From: an uncultured Desulfuromonas sp.
GTDB lineage: Bacteria > Desulfobacterota > Desulfuromonadia > Desulfuromonadales > Desulfuromonadaceae
Length of the DNA: 64,000 nucleotides
NCBI RefSeq assembly: GCF_963678835.1
Contig: NZ_OY787469.1
Location: 2,914,001 to 2,978,000 of the forward strand
Direction: 5' to 3'
Positions within the stretch are counted from its first letter, which is position 1, and every line of letters begins with the position of its first letter. A model generated the notes under the pieces. The model did not search any database and was not told the DNA's origin. It worked only from the letters and a program-made list of their open reading frames with translations. The translations under genes were made by a program, and so were the position numbers. Below, piece by piece: positions 54,919 to 64,000 of this stretch.

Positions 54919-56136
54919 TTAACCGGCAACGGTACCGGCAATTTTGAAAATCGGCAAATACATGGCAATAACAAGACCACCAACGGTTGTCCCGAGAAAC
55001 AGCATTAACAGTGGTTCCATCATTGCCGTCAGATTACCCACAGCATCATCGACTTCATCATCATAAAAGTCAGCGATTTTGTTCAACATGGTATCAATGG
55101 AGCCCGCCTGTTCACCAACGGCGATCATCTGACAAACCATTGGGGGGAAAACACCGGACTTTGTCAACGGCTCAGCAATCGTATTCCCTTCACTGATGCT
55201 CTGACGCACTCTCATGATGGCTTTTTCAACGGTCCGGTTTCCGGCTGTTTTGGAGACAATGTCCAGGCCATCCAGAATCGGCACACCACTGGAAACCATG
55301 GTCCCAAGGGTCCTGGTAAATTTTGCAACAGAGACTTTTCGTATTAACACACCAAAAACCGGCGCTTTAAGTGCCCACGCATCAATAACATCGCGTCCCT
55401 TCTCGGTAGAATAAATTTTCTTAAAAGTAAAAATGGTAAGAATAATCGCACCGATAATCACCAAAATATAATCCTGAACAAAGTTGCTCATGTTGATAAC
55501 TATTTGCGTGGGCGCAGGCAAAGATCCGCCAAAGTCGGCAAACATTTTCTCAAATGCCGGGATAACGAAAACCAGGATAACGCCGACAACAATGGTGGCA
55601 ATTGCCACAACCGTACTCGGGTAGGTCATGGCACTTTTCACCTGTTTCTTCAACTTCATGGCCTTTTCAATGTAAGCGGCAAGACGATTAAGGATGGTAT
55701 CGAGAATACCACCGACTTCACCAGCGGCCACAAGGTTGACAAACAGGTCATCAAATGCTTTGGGATGTTTGCGCAAGGCATCCGCAAAGGTGGAACCGGA
55801 TTCAACGTCCCCTTTTACTGTGAGAAGAATCCGTTTAAATGTCGAATTTGCCTGTTGAGAGGAAAGGATGTCCAGACATTGGACCAAGGGCAGACCAGCA
55901 TCAATCATGGTTGCAAACTGGCGCGTGAATACGACGAGGTCTTTGGTGGTGACTTTTGGCTCGAAACCGGGGATTTTGAGCTCCATATCCATCCCCTTGC
56001 CTTTTTCCTTCACCTTGGTCGGCCTGATCCCCTGTCGGCGCAGCTGGGCCCTGACAATGGCCTCGCTAGGCGCTTCCATTTCCCCCTTCTGTACTTGTCC
56101 GCTGCGAGTTTTTCCTTCCCAAGAGAATGTAGCCAT
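54919..56136 (-). CDS. pilC: Type IV pilus inner-membrane platform protein PilC
   Basis: 405 aa. Two GspF domains (about 68-190 and 270-395) with membrane segments STVVAIATIVVGVILVFVI, YILVIIGAIILTIFTF and LMLFLGTTVGGLVIAMYL. Conserved FTRQFATMIDAGLPLVQCL and RTLGTMVSSGVPILDGL. Transmits motor motion from PilB/PilT to pilin. Starts MATFSWEGKTRSGQ at ATG 56136. Confidence 0.95.
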   Translation of the reverse strand: MATFSWEGKTRSGQVQKGEMEAPSEAIVRAQLRRQGIRPTKVKEKGKGMDMELKIPGFEPKVTTKDLVVFTRQFATMIDAGLPLVQCLDILSSQQANSTFKRILLTVKGDVESGSTFADALRKHPKAFDDLFVNLVAAGEVGGILDTILNRLAAYIEKAMKLKKQVKSAMTYPSTVVAIATIVVGVILVFVIPAFEKMFADFGGSLPAPTQIVINMSNFVQDYILVIIGAIILTIFTFKKIYSTEKGRDVIDAWALKAPVFGVLIRKVSVAKFTRTLGTMVSSGVPILDGLDIVSKTAGNRTVEKAIMRVRQSISEGNTIAEPLTKSGVFPPMVCQMIAVGEQAGSIDTMLNKIADFYDDEVDDAVGNLTAMMEPLLMLFLGTTVGGLVIAMYLPIFKIAGTVAG

Positions 56137-56228
56137 ATATCACCTCTTTATCGTATAAACGAATTGCCCACCAAGATCAAAACTTTGATTTTTCAGATAG
56201 TACTTCAGTATAATTGAAATTGTATATT

Positions 56229-56308
56229 GTAGGGGCGGCTTCAGCCGCGAATTCCATCATAAAAAGGATCAATGACCAGAACCTTTCGCGAATAAATTCG
56301 CCCCTACA
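56229..56308. repeat. 80-bp inverted-repeat element in pilC-pilT gap
   Basis: The tips are TGTAGGGGCG and its complement CGCCCCTACA, with inner CGGCTTCAGCCGCGAA and TTCGCGAATAAATTCG stems. A related core is at 41257. It is a widespread type of GC-rich intergenic repeat (REP/MITE-like). Confidence 0.65.
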
Positions 56309-56347
56309 GGTGGTCATTCCGATGGCAAAATTGACTGTGTTCAAGCA

Positions 56348-57457
56348 CTAGGTCATCTTCTTAGGTCCACTTTGCGTCCTTCGCAATTGCGCATCAGGAT
56401 TGGCAATCATCTGCCGCAACTCATCACGTTCCGGCGAGCGTGCCATGGCATCATCGAGGGAAATCAGCTTGCGGTGATACAAACTGAACAACGACTGATT
56501 CATGGTCTGCATGCCATATTTTTCTTGGCCCATCTGCATTTGCGAATAAAGTTGATGGACTTTGTCATCACGAATCAAAGAGCGAATCGCGATATTCGGC
56601 ACCATCACTTCTAGAGCCAATACGCGCCCTTTTCCTGATGCTTGCGGAATCAGAGTTTGCGACATGACGCCCTCAAGAACAAACGAAAGTTGCGTTCGAA
56701 CCTGTGCCTGTTGATTGGTTGGAAACACATCGACAATGCGGTTGATCGTCTGCACACAACCATTGGTGTGTAATGTGGCAAAACACAAATGACCGGTTTC
56801 AGCAATAGTCAAAGCGGCTTCTATGGTTTCTAAATCACGCAACTCACCAAGGAGAACGACGTCAGGGTCCTGGCGCAAAATAGATTTCAAGGCGCGCTTG
56901 AACGACTGAGTATCGGAACCAACTTCGCGTTGGTTTACAATACAACCCTTATGCGGGTGGATATACTCAATGGGATCTTCGATGGTAATAATATGGTCAT
57001 GGCGCTCCGCATTAATGGCATCAATCATTGACGCTAGCGTCGTTGATTTACCACTACCCGTCGGTCCTGTAACCAACACCAACCCCCGCGGGCGCTTAGA
57101 AATGTCTTTGACCACCGCTGGCAATCCCAGTTGCTCAAATGAGAGGAATTCGTAGGGGATGCGCCGAAAAGCCCCGGCGACAGCACCACGTTGGATATAA
57201 ACGTTGCCGCGAAAACGTGCCAATCCTTTAACACCAAAGGAAAGGTCCAGCTCATTTTCTTCTTCGAGTTTACGTTTCTGCGCATCGGTGAGAATGCTGT
57301 AGCACAATTTTTTAGTATCGGCCGGCATTAATACCGGGTGATTCAACGGTTTGATTTCGCCGTCAATACGTATTTGGGGCGCAGCTCCTGTGGTCACATG
57401 AAGATCCGACGCTCCGGAGTCGACCATCACCTTGAGAAAATCATGTATCGTTGCCAT
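56348..57457 (-). CDS. pilT: Type IV pilus retraction ATPase PilT
   Basis: 369 aa. Walker A VTGPTGSGKSTTLASM, Asp box (IITIEDPIEYIH), Walker B VVLLGELRDLETI, His box GHLCFATLHTN, and the PilT-specific AIRSLIRDDKVHQLYS near the C-terminus (AIRNLIRE-like). ATG 57457 follows GGGAG; the Met at 57469 is less likely. Disassembles the pilus by ATP hydrolysis. Confidence 0.96.
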   Translation of the reverse strand: MATIHDFLKVMVDSGASDLHVTTGAAPQIRIDGEIKPLNHPVLMPADTKKLCYSILTDAQKRKLEEENELDLSFGVKGLARFRGNVYIQRGAVAGAFRRIPYEFLSFEQLGLPAVVKDISKRPRGLVLVTGPTGSGKSTTLASMIDAINAERHDHIITIEDPIEYIHPHKGCIVNQREVGSDTQSFKRALKSILRQDPDVVLLGELRDLETIEAALTIAETGHLCFATLHTNGCVQTINRIVDVFPTNQQAQVRTQLSFVLEGVMSQTLIPQASGKGRVLALEVMVPNIAIRSLIRDDKVHQLYSQMQMGQEKYGMQTMNQSLFSLYHRKLISLDDAMARSPERDELRQMIANPDAQLRRTQSGPKKMT

Positions 57458-57579
57458 GCAATCTCCCATTGTACTCCAGCAAGGTGCTGGACGGTGCTAA
57501 GGATTAATTAGATAAACATCTATTGTGCTGATTATGACAAATTTTTTTAATTTCTCAAATTATTTCAAAGATTTTCCGA

Positions 57580-59280
57580 TCAATCATCGGCCACGGTACA
57601 ACGGATCACCTCTTCAAAAGACGTAACGCCTTCCTTAAGCTTCTTCAAGGCGGCCTGACGCATGGTTCGCACGCCAAGTCGCATGGATTCGCGCTTAATT
57701 TCAGCCGTGTTTGCTCCAGCTAAAACCATTTCACGGATTTCGTCAAACATCGGCATGACTTGGTAAATACCAACACGCCCTTTGTAACCACTATCGTTGC
57801 AGTTACTGCACCCTTTGCCTTTGTAGCAGACAAAATCATCCACCTCGTCAGGGGCAACACCGGCATCGAGAAGCGCTTGTTTGGAAACCTCCTCAACTTC
57901 TTTACATTCTGAACACAGTCGACGACCGAGGCGCTGGGCAGTAATCAGGTTGACGGCAGAAGCGACCAGGAAAGGTTCAATGCCCATGTTCAACAGACGG
58001 TTAATGGTACTGGGCGCATCATTGGTATGCAGTGTTGACAGTACCAGGTGACCGGTCAAAGCCGCTTTGACGCCAATTTCAGCCGTTTCAAAGTCACGGA
58101 TCTCGCCAATCATGATGATGTCGGGATCTTGACGGAGAAAAGCGCGCAACGCGCTGGCAAAGTTGAGACCGATCTCTTCATGCATTTGTACTTGGTTGAT
58201 CCCGGCAAAGTTAAACTCGACAGGATCTTCCGCCGTTGAAATATTTTCCGTGGTTTTGTTCAGCTCGCCGAGTGCCGAATAGAGTGAAACGGTTTTACCA
58301 CTCCCCGTCGGTCCAGTTACCAGAACCATGCCGAACGGTTTGCTGATCTCCTGCTTAAACCACTTGAGAGACTCTTCTTCATAACCCAGCTTGGTCATAT
58401 CCAACTGCAAATTGGATTTATCAAGAAGCCGCAGACAGATTTTTTCGCCAAACAGTGTTGGCAGACAGTTAACCCGGTAGTCCATGTCTTTGCCACCAGG
58501 CAGCTTAATTTTAATCCGACCGTCCTGAGGCAAACGCCGCTCGGCAATATCCATCTCAGACAGGATTTTAATCCGTGAGGTGATGGCGTTTTTCAGTTTA
58601 ATCGGCGGCTTCATCACCTCATAGAGCACACCGTCAATCCGGTAGCGAACACGAAAGGTCTTTTCATAAGGCTCGATATGAATATCGGAAGCCCCTTTTT
58701 TAATGGCATCGGTCAAAATCAGATTAACCAGTTTAACAACCGGGGCCTCTTCCGTTGCCATCTGTAGTTCATTAAGATCGACCTGATCATCTTCATCAAC
58801 GACTTCAAGATCAATATCATCCAGATCGCCCATGACGTCAGCCAATGATGCCGACTGGTCGTAGTAACGGTCAATGGCATCTTTGATGGCACTTTCCGTT
58901 GCCACCACCACCTCGACGTTATGGCCAGTCATGAACTTAATGTCATCGATAGCGAAGATGTTGGAAGGGTCGCTCATGGCGACAATCAGAGTGGAGCCAG
59001 CCCGGTTGATAGGAACCAAGTGGTATTTTTGAACCACATCACCGGAGATCAGCTTGACAACATCGGTATCGACTTCAAATTCAGCAAGGTTGATCGCCGG
59101 TGCGCCATACTGGCGTGATAAAAAGGCCGCAAGGTCGTTTTCACTGATATATTTCAAACGGATCAATGTTGCAACGAACCGTTCCTTATTCATTTTCTGT
59201 TCACCAATTGCCTTGCTGACCTGATCTTCCGTCAACAGGTTATTGCGAACCAGCAGTTCCCCTAACCGATTAGTTGCCAT
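57580..59280 (-). CDS. pilB: Type IV pilus extension ATPase PilB
   Basis: 566 aa. N-terminal MshEN/T2SSE-N domains (residues 1-150), Walker A VTGPTGSGKTVSLYSAL, Walker B IIMIGEIRDFETAE, His box GHLVLSTLHTND, and the zinc tetra-Cys (CSECKEV, then CYKGKGCSNCND). Powers pilin assembly with PilC. Confidence 0.97.
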   Translation of the reverse strand: MATNRLGELLVRNNLLTEDQVSKAIGEQKMNKERFVATLIRLKYISENDLAAFLSRQYGAPAINLAEFEVDTDVVKLISGDVVQKYHLVPINRAGSTLIVAMSDPSNIFAIDDIKFMTGHNVEVVVATESAIKDAIDRYYDQSASLADVMGDLDDIDLEVVDEDDQVDLNELQMATEEAPVVKLVNLILTDAIKKGASDIHIEPYEKTFRVRYRIDGVLYEVMKPPIKLKNAITSRIKILSEMDIAERRLPQDGRIKIKLPGGKDMDYRVNCLPTLFGEKICLRLLDKSNLQLDMTKLGYEEESLKWFKQEISKPFGMVLVTGPTGSGKTVSLYSALGELNKTTENISTAEDPVEFNFAGINQVQMHEEIGLNFASALRAFLRQDPDIIMIGEIRDFETAEIGVKAALTGHLVLSTLHTNDAPSTINRLLNMGIEPFLVASAVNLITAQRLGRRLCSECKEVEEVSKQALLDAGVAPDEVDDFVCYKGKGCSNCNDSGYKGRVGIYQVMPMFDEIREMVLAGANTAEIKRESMRLGVRTMRQAALKKLKEGVTSFEEVIRCTVADD

Positions 59281-59331
59281 AAAGCTTCTTCCGCCTAGCT
59301 GTTTAATTGATAACTCGAAAGTAAAGACGAA

Positions 59332-60174
59332 TCAGCGCAATGCCCGCGTCATTGCGTGCCCGGGATCTTTGCCGGTCCACAAACGGAATGCCGCCTCGCC
59401 TTGGGCGATCAACATTCCCAGACCATCACAGCTGTTGTGCCCCCGTTCACGAGCCGCCTGCACCAGAGGCGTTCCCTGAGCTGAATAAATCATGTCATAA
59501 AAGGCACTCTGTTTCCTTACAACGTGCCATGGTATCACATTAAAGGATTCACCGGAAAGACCTAATGATGTCGAGTTGACAATTAAATCAGCTTCAGAGA
59601 CAACATTGGCCAAGGCATCGCATGTCAGTGAACTGACAAGGAAATCAACCCCCGGAAAAGACCCCTGATAACGCTCTACAAGTTGCTGTGCCCGGTCGAC
59701 AGTACGGTTAGCAATCGTCAATCTTTTTACCCCTTGTTGAGCCAGAGCGACAATGGCTGACCGAGCTGCACCACCAGCGCCGAGAACCATAACGTTTTTT
59801 TGGTACACATCAACGTTGAGATCCGCTTTAAGGGAATGCACCAGCCCCAATCCGTCGGTGTTGTATCCGACAAACGCATTTCCCTCGCGAACAATCGTGT
59901 TCACAGCGCCGATCAGAGCAGCTTCTTCATCCAGGCGATCCACAAAGGCACAAACCTTCTCTTTATGAGGGACGGTGACGTTAACGCCCTGTACCTGTAA
60001 CGCTTTTAAACCGGCAACGGCTTCTTCCAATCCTTCCGGCAGCACATGAAAAGGAACGTAAACCGCATCAATTCCCAAAGCAGTAAAAGCAGCATTTTGC
60101 ATCACCGGCGACTGGGAATGTTGCACGGGATCACCCAAAATGCCGTAAACCTTAGTTTTACCTGAAATGATCAT
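59332..60174 (-). CDS. aroE: Shikimate dehydrogenase
   Basis: 280 aa. SQSPVMQNAAFTALGID, catalytic Lys in NVTVPHKEKV, Asp in GYNTDGLGL, and the NADP loop VLGAGGAARSAIVAL. Reduces 3-dehydroshikimate with NADPH. It overlaps ribF by 4 bp; aroB, aroK and aroQ are together at 11.7-14.8 kb. Confidence 0.96.
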   Translation of the reverse strand: MIISGKTKVYGILGDPVQHSQSPVMQNAAFTALGIDAVYVPFHVLPEGLEEAVAGLKALQVQGVNVTVPHKEKVCAFVDRLDEEAALIGAVNTIVREGNAFVGYNTDGLGLVHSLKADLNVDVYQKNVMVLGAGGAARSAIVALAQQGVKRLTIANRTVDRAQQLVERYQGSFPGVDFLVSSLTCDALANVVSEADLIVNSTSLGLSGESFNVIPWHVVRKQSAFYDMIYSAQGTPLVQAARERGHNSCDGLGMLIAQGEAAFRLWTGKDPGHAMTRALR

Positions 60175-61145
60175 GCATCATCCTGTTCAAACGTGAGGTA
60201 CTCACGATATTCAATAATGCGAGTCCTCTCCAAGCAGTGATGCGCCTGTGCGACATCCTGTTCAATGGCATGAATCAAAGCGTCTTTATCGGCAAATTTT
60301 CTTTGATCCCGCAACTTTTTCACAAAATACAACCGCATGGTCTGATCGTACACATCCTGCTCAAAATCAAACAGATGCGCTTCGATGGTCAACGGATAGT
60401 CACCAAAGGTTGTTTTGCAGCCAATACTCACCACCGACTTGTATTCCTTACCATTGACCATCGCAATACAGGCATAAACGCCACTGGCGGGAATCAGCTC
60501 TTTTTCAGTAGCAAGGTTGGCCGTGGCAAAACCGAGATTATGGCCACGGCCGTCGCCGTGCACCACCTGACCTTCAAAATTAAAATGTCGCCCCAACAAC
60601 GCAACGACGCCCTCAACATCACCCGAAAGGACGTGCTGACGTACACGGGTAGAGCTGACCACCTGCCCTTGTTTTTGCACCGGACCAAATACATCAACGA
60701 CAAAGCCCTTACGCCGCCCCTGCTCGCGTAAAAACTCAATGGAGCCACTACGCCCCTTGCCGAAAGCGTAATCATAACCGACAACCAGATGTTTCAAACC
60801 AATGCGCTCGAGAAGAATCTTGTCAACAAATTGTTCTGGATCCAAGGCAGCCAACTCGCGGGTAAAAGGGAGGATCAGCAAAACATCGACACAGGAAGCG
60901 CCAATAAGTCGCTCGCGTTCCTGAGGTGTATTGATCAGACGGGGTGCACGGTCAGATGCCAGCAATTTCAACGGATGAGGTTCAAAGGTACAGACAATAG
61001 AGGTCCCCCCTTCCTTGCGGGCACTGTGCAACACCGAACGAAAAATTTCCCGATGACCAAGATGGACACCATCAAAATTCCCCAGCGTAACGACCGCATG
61101 CTCGAAGGGCTGTTCTATTTCCGATAAATCGCGAATAACGTTCAT
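60171..61145 (-). CDS. ribF: Bifunctional riboflavin kinase / FAD synthetase
   Basis: 324 aa. N-terminal FMN adenylyltransferase domain (TLGNFDGVHLGHREIF with HxGH) and C-terminal riboflavin kinase (GDGRGHNLGFATANL, then SIGCKTTFGDYPLTIEAHLF). Makes FMN and FAD. ATG 61145 was preferred to the in-frame TTG at 61154. The 180 bp before it hold no gene. Confidence 0.95.
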   Translation of the reverse strand: MNVIRDLSEIEQPFEHAVVTLGNFDGVHLGHREIFRSVLHSARKEGGTSIVCTFEPHPLKLLASDRAPRLINTPQERERLIGASCVDVLLILPFTRELAALDPEQFVDKILLERIGLKHLVVGYDYAFGKGRSGSIEFLREQGRRKGFVVDVFGPVQKQGQVVSSTRVRQHVLSGDVEGVVALLGRHFNFEGQVVHGDGRGHNLGFATANLATEKELIPASGVYACIAMVNGKEYKSVVSIGCKTTFGDYPLTIEAHLFDFEQDVYDQTMRLYFVKKLRDQRKFADKDALIHAIEQDVAQAHHCLERTRIIEYREYLTFEQDDA

Positions 61146-61327
61146 AACACTCAATCACTCACAGGTTGTTACTCAAAGCTGTCCGTTTCTTTGCCCGCAC
61201 GGTATGGATATATGTGATGGTCAAAACCGCATAAATCCGCTGGGCCGGCTGAGAGGATCAGCGGCGAACCGACCGGCTGTCGCCAACCTTTGGACGCCAC
61301 AAGCCGTCCAGCTGAAGACTCGCCCAA

Positions 61328-63496
61328 CTACCGTCGCCGTTTGCGACGCTCCCCCAACCGACGACGACGCGACACGTGTAGCGACACGTCAAGATCAGGC
61401 AGAATAAAATCTATTTCGCGGGCTGCCGATTTGATTTGCCAGACTTCAACCTCAACCGTATCGCCGACCTGAAAAGTCTTTCGCCGGGCTTGTCCGACCA
61501 AAATCAGCTTCTCTTCGTCAAAAACATAATAATCGTCGCCTAAGGTGCGGATATGAACCAGCCCCTCAACGAAAAATTCATCCAGCTCAACAAAAAAGCC
61601 GAACGCATTTACCGACGTGATGTAACCACTGTAGCGCATGCCAATCTTGTCTTCCATAAACTGGCATTTACGCAAATCGACAATATCACGCTCAGCTTCC
61701 ATGGCACGCCGCTCAGCCGCAGTCGCCGCATCCGCCAGGCGCGACAACGGTTCGTCGGCTTCCCAAGCTGCATTGCCCTCAAGAATCTGCAATAACAACC
61801 GATGAACCAGCAGATCCGGGTAACGTCGAATCGGTGAGGTAAAGTGGCAGTAGGCGTCACTGGCCAAGCCAAAATGACCTGAATTTTCAGCATCATAACG
61901 TGCTTGCTTCATACTGCGCAACAGAATACGATTCACACTGAATTCCAGGCTGGTACCTTCGACTTCATGAAGAAGGCGACGCAACTCACCTGCAGAGATG
62001 CCGTCATCATCCAGGGTGATTCCCAGATTAAGTGTAGCCAGAAATTGCTGAAATGATTGCATGGAACGAATATCGGGAGATTCATGAATCCGAAACATGC
62101 CCGTCTCGCGCCGTGAGAGGATAAATTCGGCCACAGCTTCATTGGCACACAACATGAACTCTTCAATCAAACGATGAGAATCCAGGCGACTGCGACGCCC
62201 GATACGCACAATACGCCCAGCCTCATCAAAAAGGACATTCGCTTCCGGCAGATCAAAATCAATGGCACCACGATGCAAGCGGCGATGGCGTAACGCCTGT
62301 GCCAGATGCTGCATTTGGTGCAACATCTCCGTCAAAGAAGCGTTCACCGGTATTACAGGGTCATTGCCGTCAAGAACCTGCTGAACCTGTTCATAAACAA
62401 GACGTTGCTGACTGCGGATCGTCGCTCGATACGCCTGAAAATCCAGGCGGCGGCCCAGATCATCAAAGGTTATTTCCGCAACAACAACCAGACGATCTTT
62501 TTCAGGTTGCAACGAACAGATACCGTTGCTGAGCGCCTGCGGCAACATAGGCAGACAGCGGCTAGGGAAGTACACACTGGTTCCCCGCTCGCGCGCTTCA
62601 CGATCCAGGGCAGACCCCTCAGCGACATAATAGTCGACATCGGCGATGGCGACATGGAGCTTCCAATGACCATCTTTTGCGTGTGACAGACATACCGCAT
62701 CATCAAAATCACGTGCATCGGCACCATCAATTGTGACAAATGGCAGCGCACGCAAATCGGGTCGCTCAGCAACAACCTTTGCCTGCACTTCCGTGGCAAC
62801 CTCAGCTGCAGCCTGCTCGACTGCCGCTGAAAAACGGCTGGGGATCCCCAGCCGGTGAACCGTACTGAGGATATCAACCTCCGGGCTCCCTACAGCCCCG
62901 AGAACGTCAACGATATGACCAAGTCCGTTCTCATGCATGGCCGGATAACGGTCGATGCGCAGGACAACAACCTGCCCCACAAGCAAAGACACATCTCGGC
63001 TGCGATCATCAACATCGAAGGTCAACCCACCCTGTTCGCTACGAAAAACCACGTCCCCCTGGCGGGATTTTTTTTCGCACACCCCCAACAGTGTCTCACG
63101 TGACCGCTTGACGACTTCAACAATCCACCCTTCAGGTCGCCGACCACGTGAGTCCGGCAGCTCCAAAGCCATCACTTCATCACCATCCATGGCACCGCCA
63201 AGACGAAACGAAGCAACATAAAGTTCATGGCCATCATCGAAATCGGTCAACACGCCATGGCCGGACGATTGATGTTTCAGGCTGGCACGAACCAGTTTCA
63301 ATGGTCTGTTCACCCGATAGCGGCCACGCCGCATATGCTTAATCAGACCAGCGACAACCAGCGAATCGAGAAACTGCACTAATTTACGACGCAGCGACCG
63401 CGACAGATTCAGCTCACCAAGCAACTCATTAATGCTGAACGGTTGACGTTCAAAGCGCTGCAACTGGCGTATAATTTCTGCAATTGAAAATGGCAT
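61328..63496 (-). CDS. rnr: Ribonuclease R (RNB family exoribonuclease)
   Basis: 722 aa. A winged-helix and cold-shock N-terminal part (residues 1-220), the RNB catalytic domain with ITIDGADARDFDDAV-like block (here VTIDGADARDFDDAVCL, metal-binding Asps), a Cys-free core, and an S1 domain near the end (MRYSGYITSVNAFGFFVEL), with a short Arg-rich tail. Degrades structured RNA 3' to 5'. Confidence 0.95.
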   Translation of the reverse strand: MPFSIAEIIRQLQRFERQPFSINELLGELNLSRSLRRKLVQFLDSLVVAGLIKHMRRGRYRVNRPLKLVRASLKHQSSGHGVLTDFDDGHELYVASFRLGGAMDGDEVMALELPDSRGRRPEGWIVEVVKRSRETLLGVCEKKSRQGDVVFRSEQGGLTFDVDDRSRDVSLLVGQVVVLRIDRYPAMHENGLGHIVDVLGAVGSPEVDILSTVHRLGIPSRFSAAVEQAAAEVATEVQAKVVAERPDLRALPFVTIDGADARDFDDAVCLSHAKDGHWKLHVAIADVDYYVAEGSALDREARERGTSVYFPSRCLPMLPQALSNGICSLQPEKDRLVVVAEITFDDLGRRLDFQAYRATIRSQQRLVYEQVQQVLDGNDPVIPVNASLTEMLHQMQHLAQALRHRRLHRGAIDFDLPEANVLFDEAGRIVRIGRRSRLDSHRLIEEFMLCANEAVAEFILSRRETGMFRIHESPDIRSMQSFQQFLATLNLGITLDDDGISAGELRRLLHEVEGTSLEFSVNRILLRSMKQARYDAENSGHFGLASDAYCHFTSPIRRYPDLLVHRLLLQILEGNAAWEADEPLSRLADAATAAERRAMEAERDIVDLRKCQFMEDKIGMRYSGYITSVNAFGFFVELDEFFVEGLVHIRTLGDDYYVFDEEKLILVGQARRKTFQVGDTVEVEVWQIKSAAREIDFILPDLDVSLHVSRRRRLGERRKRRR

Positions 63497-63526
63497 AAAA
63501 AAGACGGACAGCTATCCGACTCCCTG

Positions 63527-64000
63527 TTAGAGAAAATCGCCGATCTGCTCACCAGACACGACAGGATTGATCACCAGACCACTCAGGACACTAGGGAAAA
63601 AGCACGTTGAACACTCTGGAATCTTACCACCTGCATTGGCAATATCCCGAACCGTTGCCACACTCAGAGCTGGGAACAAAAGGGCACCGCGGGACACGCC
63701 CTGATCCACACACGTCAAAGCTTCAGCAACCTGATGGACAACTCCCCCGTCTCCTTCGTTGACCACGTCACACAGCAATTGCTCCAGAACAGCACGATAC
63801 AAAATTGCACCATGCGTTGCTGACGGAGCATGAGCCAGCAGATGACGATTGCATTGGCGCTGCTCCTCAATATTTTTCAACGTCAGGACATATCCTTTGC
63901 CGTCGCCGACATATAAAAGGACCTCCATGTCACGACCATCACCCGGCGTCGGCACCTGAGCCACTTTCTCCTGCCAGGCGGCTCCCTGCAAAGCAACGGC
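63527..64000 (-). CDS. 3' part of an unidentified gene upstream of rnr (5' end outside window)
   Basis: The frame is open from the right edge (157 codons visible) to a stop at 63527 with no in-window start required; a TTG at 63991 is the only near-edge option. The sequence (VLLYVGDGKGYVLTLKN, then VLEQLLCDVVNEGDGGVVH) has the composition of a real protein but fits no family I know. It ends 30 bp before rnr in the same direction, so it may belong to the same transcript. No competing plus-strand frame of note covers it. Confidence 0.45.
   Translation of the reverse strand, partial: AVALQGAAWQEKVAQVPTPGDGRDMEVLLYVGDGKGYVLTLKNIEEQRQCNRHLLAHAPSATHGAILYRAVLEQLLCDVVNEGDGGVVHQVAEALTCVDQGVSRGALLFPALSVATVRDIANAGGKIPECSTCFFPSVLSGLVINPVVSGEQIGDFL

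Noticed and set aside
55504..56217. 237-codon plus-strand open frame opposite pilC
   Set aside because: Lies wholly over a well-defined pilC; no ribosome-binding site and implausible composition (His/Arg/Cys-rich).
1..64000. CRISPR arrays, rRNA genes, riboswitches
   Set aside because: No regularly spaced repeat set, no rRNA sequence and no recognisable riboswitch core was found on reading both strands.

Overview
The window looks like a chromosome segment of a Desulfuromonadales bacterium (Geobacter / Desulfuromonas / Pelobacter relatives). This rests on recognised gene content and order: accB-accC, pepP, aroQ, a TPR/roadblock pair, aroB-aroK and pilQPONM in one run; a split short pilin (PilA-N plus a separate PilA-C protein); and galU-pilR-pilS-pilC-pilT-pilB-aroE-ribF-rnr. 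MqnA points to the futalosine route to menaquinone. No rRNA or CRISPR array was seen. From about 7.55 kb to the right edge every intact gene is on the minus strand; the only plus-strand coding remnant there is a dead IS4-type transposase.

Bases 1-7,552 are an accessory region lying against the 3' end of a tRNA-Leu(UAA) gene (7,553-7,639, minus), the usual docking position of integrative elements. It holds the C-terminal part of a very large protein that may be a STAND-type ATPase, a small unknown protein, a ribbon-helix-helix protein whose 3' end has been replaced by hairpin-rich mobile DNA, a 32-residue Gly/Pro-rich peptide gene converging on a 373-residue HTH-like protein across a shared terminator, an intact IS3-family element with an A6G frameshift signal, and an excisionase-type HTH gene cut by that element. 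I see no integrase in the window.

Bases 7,695-14,809 are housekeeping: mqnA, then an aroK-aroB-TPR-roadblock-aroQ-pepP-accB-accC run ending in a clear terminator. At 14,868-16,720 three mobile elements are nested: a 143-bp MITE-like insert inside an IS4-type element, which in turn truncates an IS200-type transposase gene. Bases 16,817-21,961 are pilM-N-O-P-Q with a sigma-70-like promoter, followed upstream by the prepilin peptidase gene.

Bases 22,944-40,156 are a surface polysaccharide locus: GT9, several GT2 and a CgeB-like glycosyltransferase, a UGM-like flavoprotein, Wzm/Wzt-type ABC export, a DegT aminotransferase, a NeuD-like acyltransferase, galE, and an unexpected CitE-like lyase plus MaoC hydratase pair. 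A MntA/HepT toxin-antitoxin pair and a SWIM/SNF2 helicase follow (40,332-44,576).

Bases 44,658-59,280 form a second type IV pilus region: a UbiA-type prenyl-phosphate transferase and a GT-C/TPR membrane protein (possible pilin glycosylation), an ABC exporter with a TPR protein, pilA-C, pilA-N with a -24/-12 promoter, galU, the pilR/pilS two-component system that probably drives that promoter, then pilC, pilT and pilB. The right end holds aroE, ribF, rnr and the 3' part of an unidentified gene.
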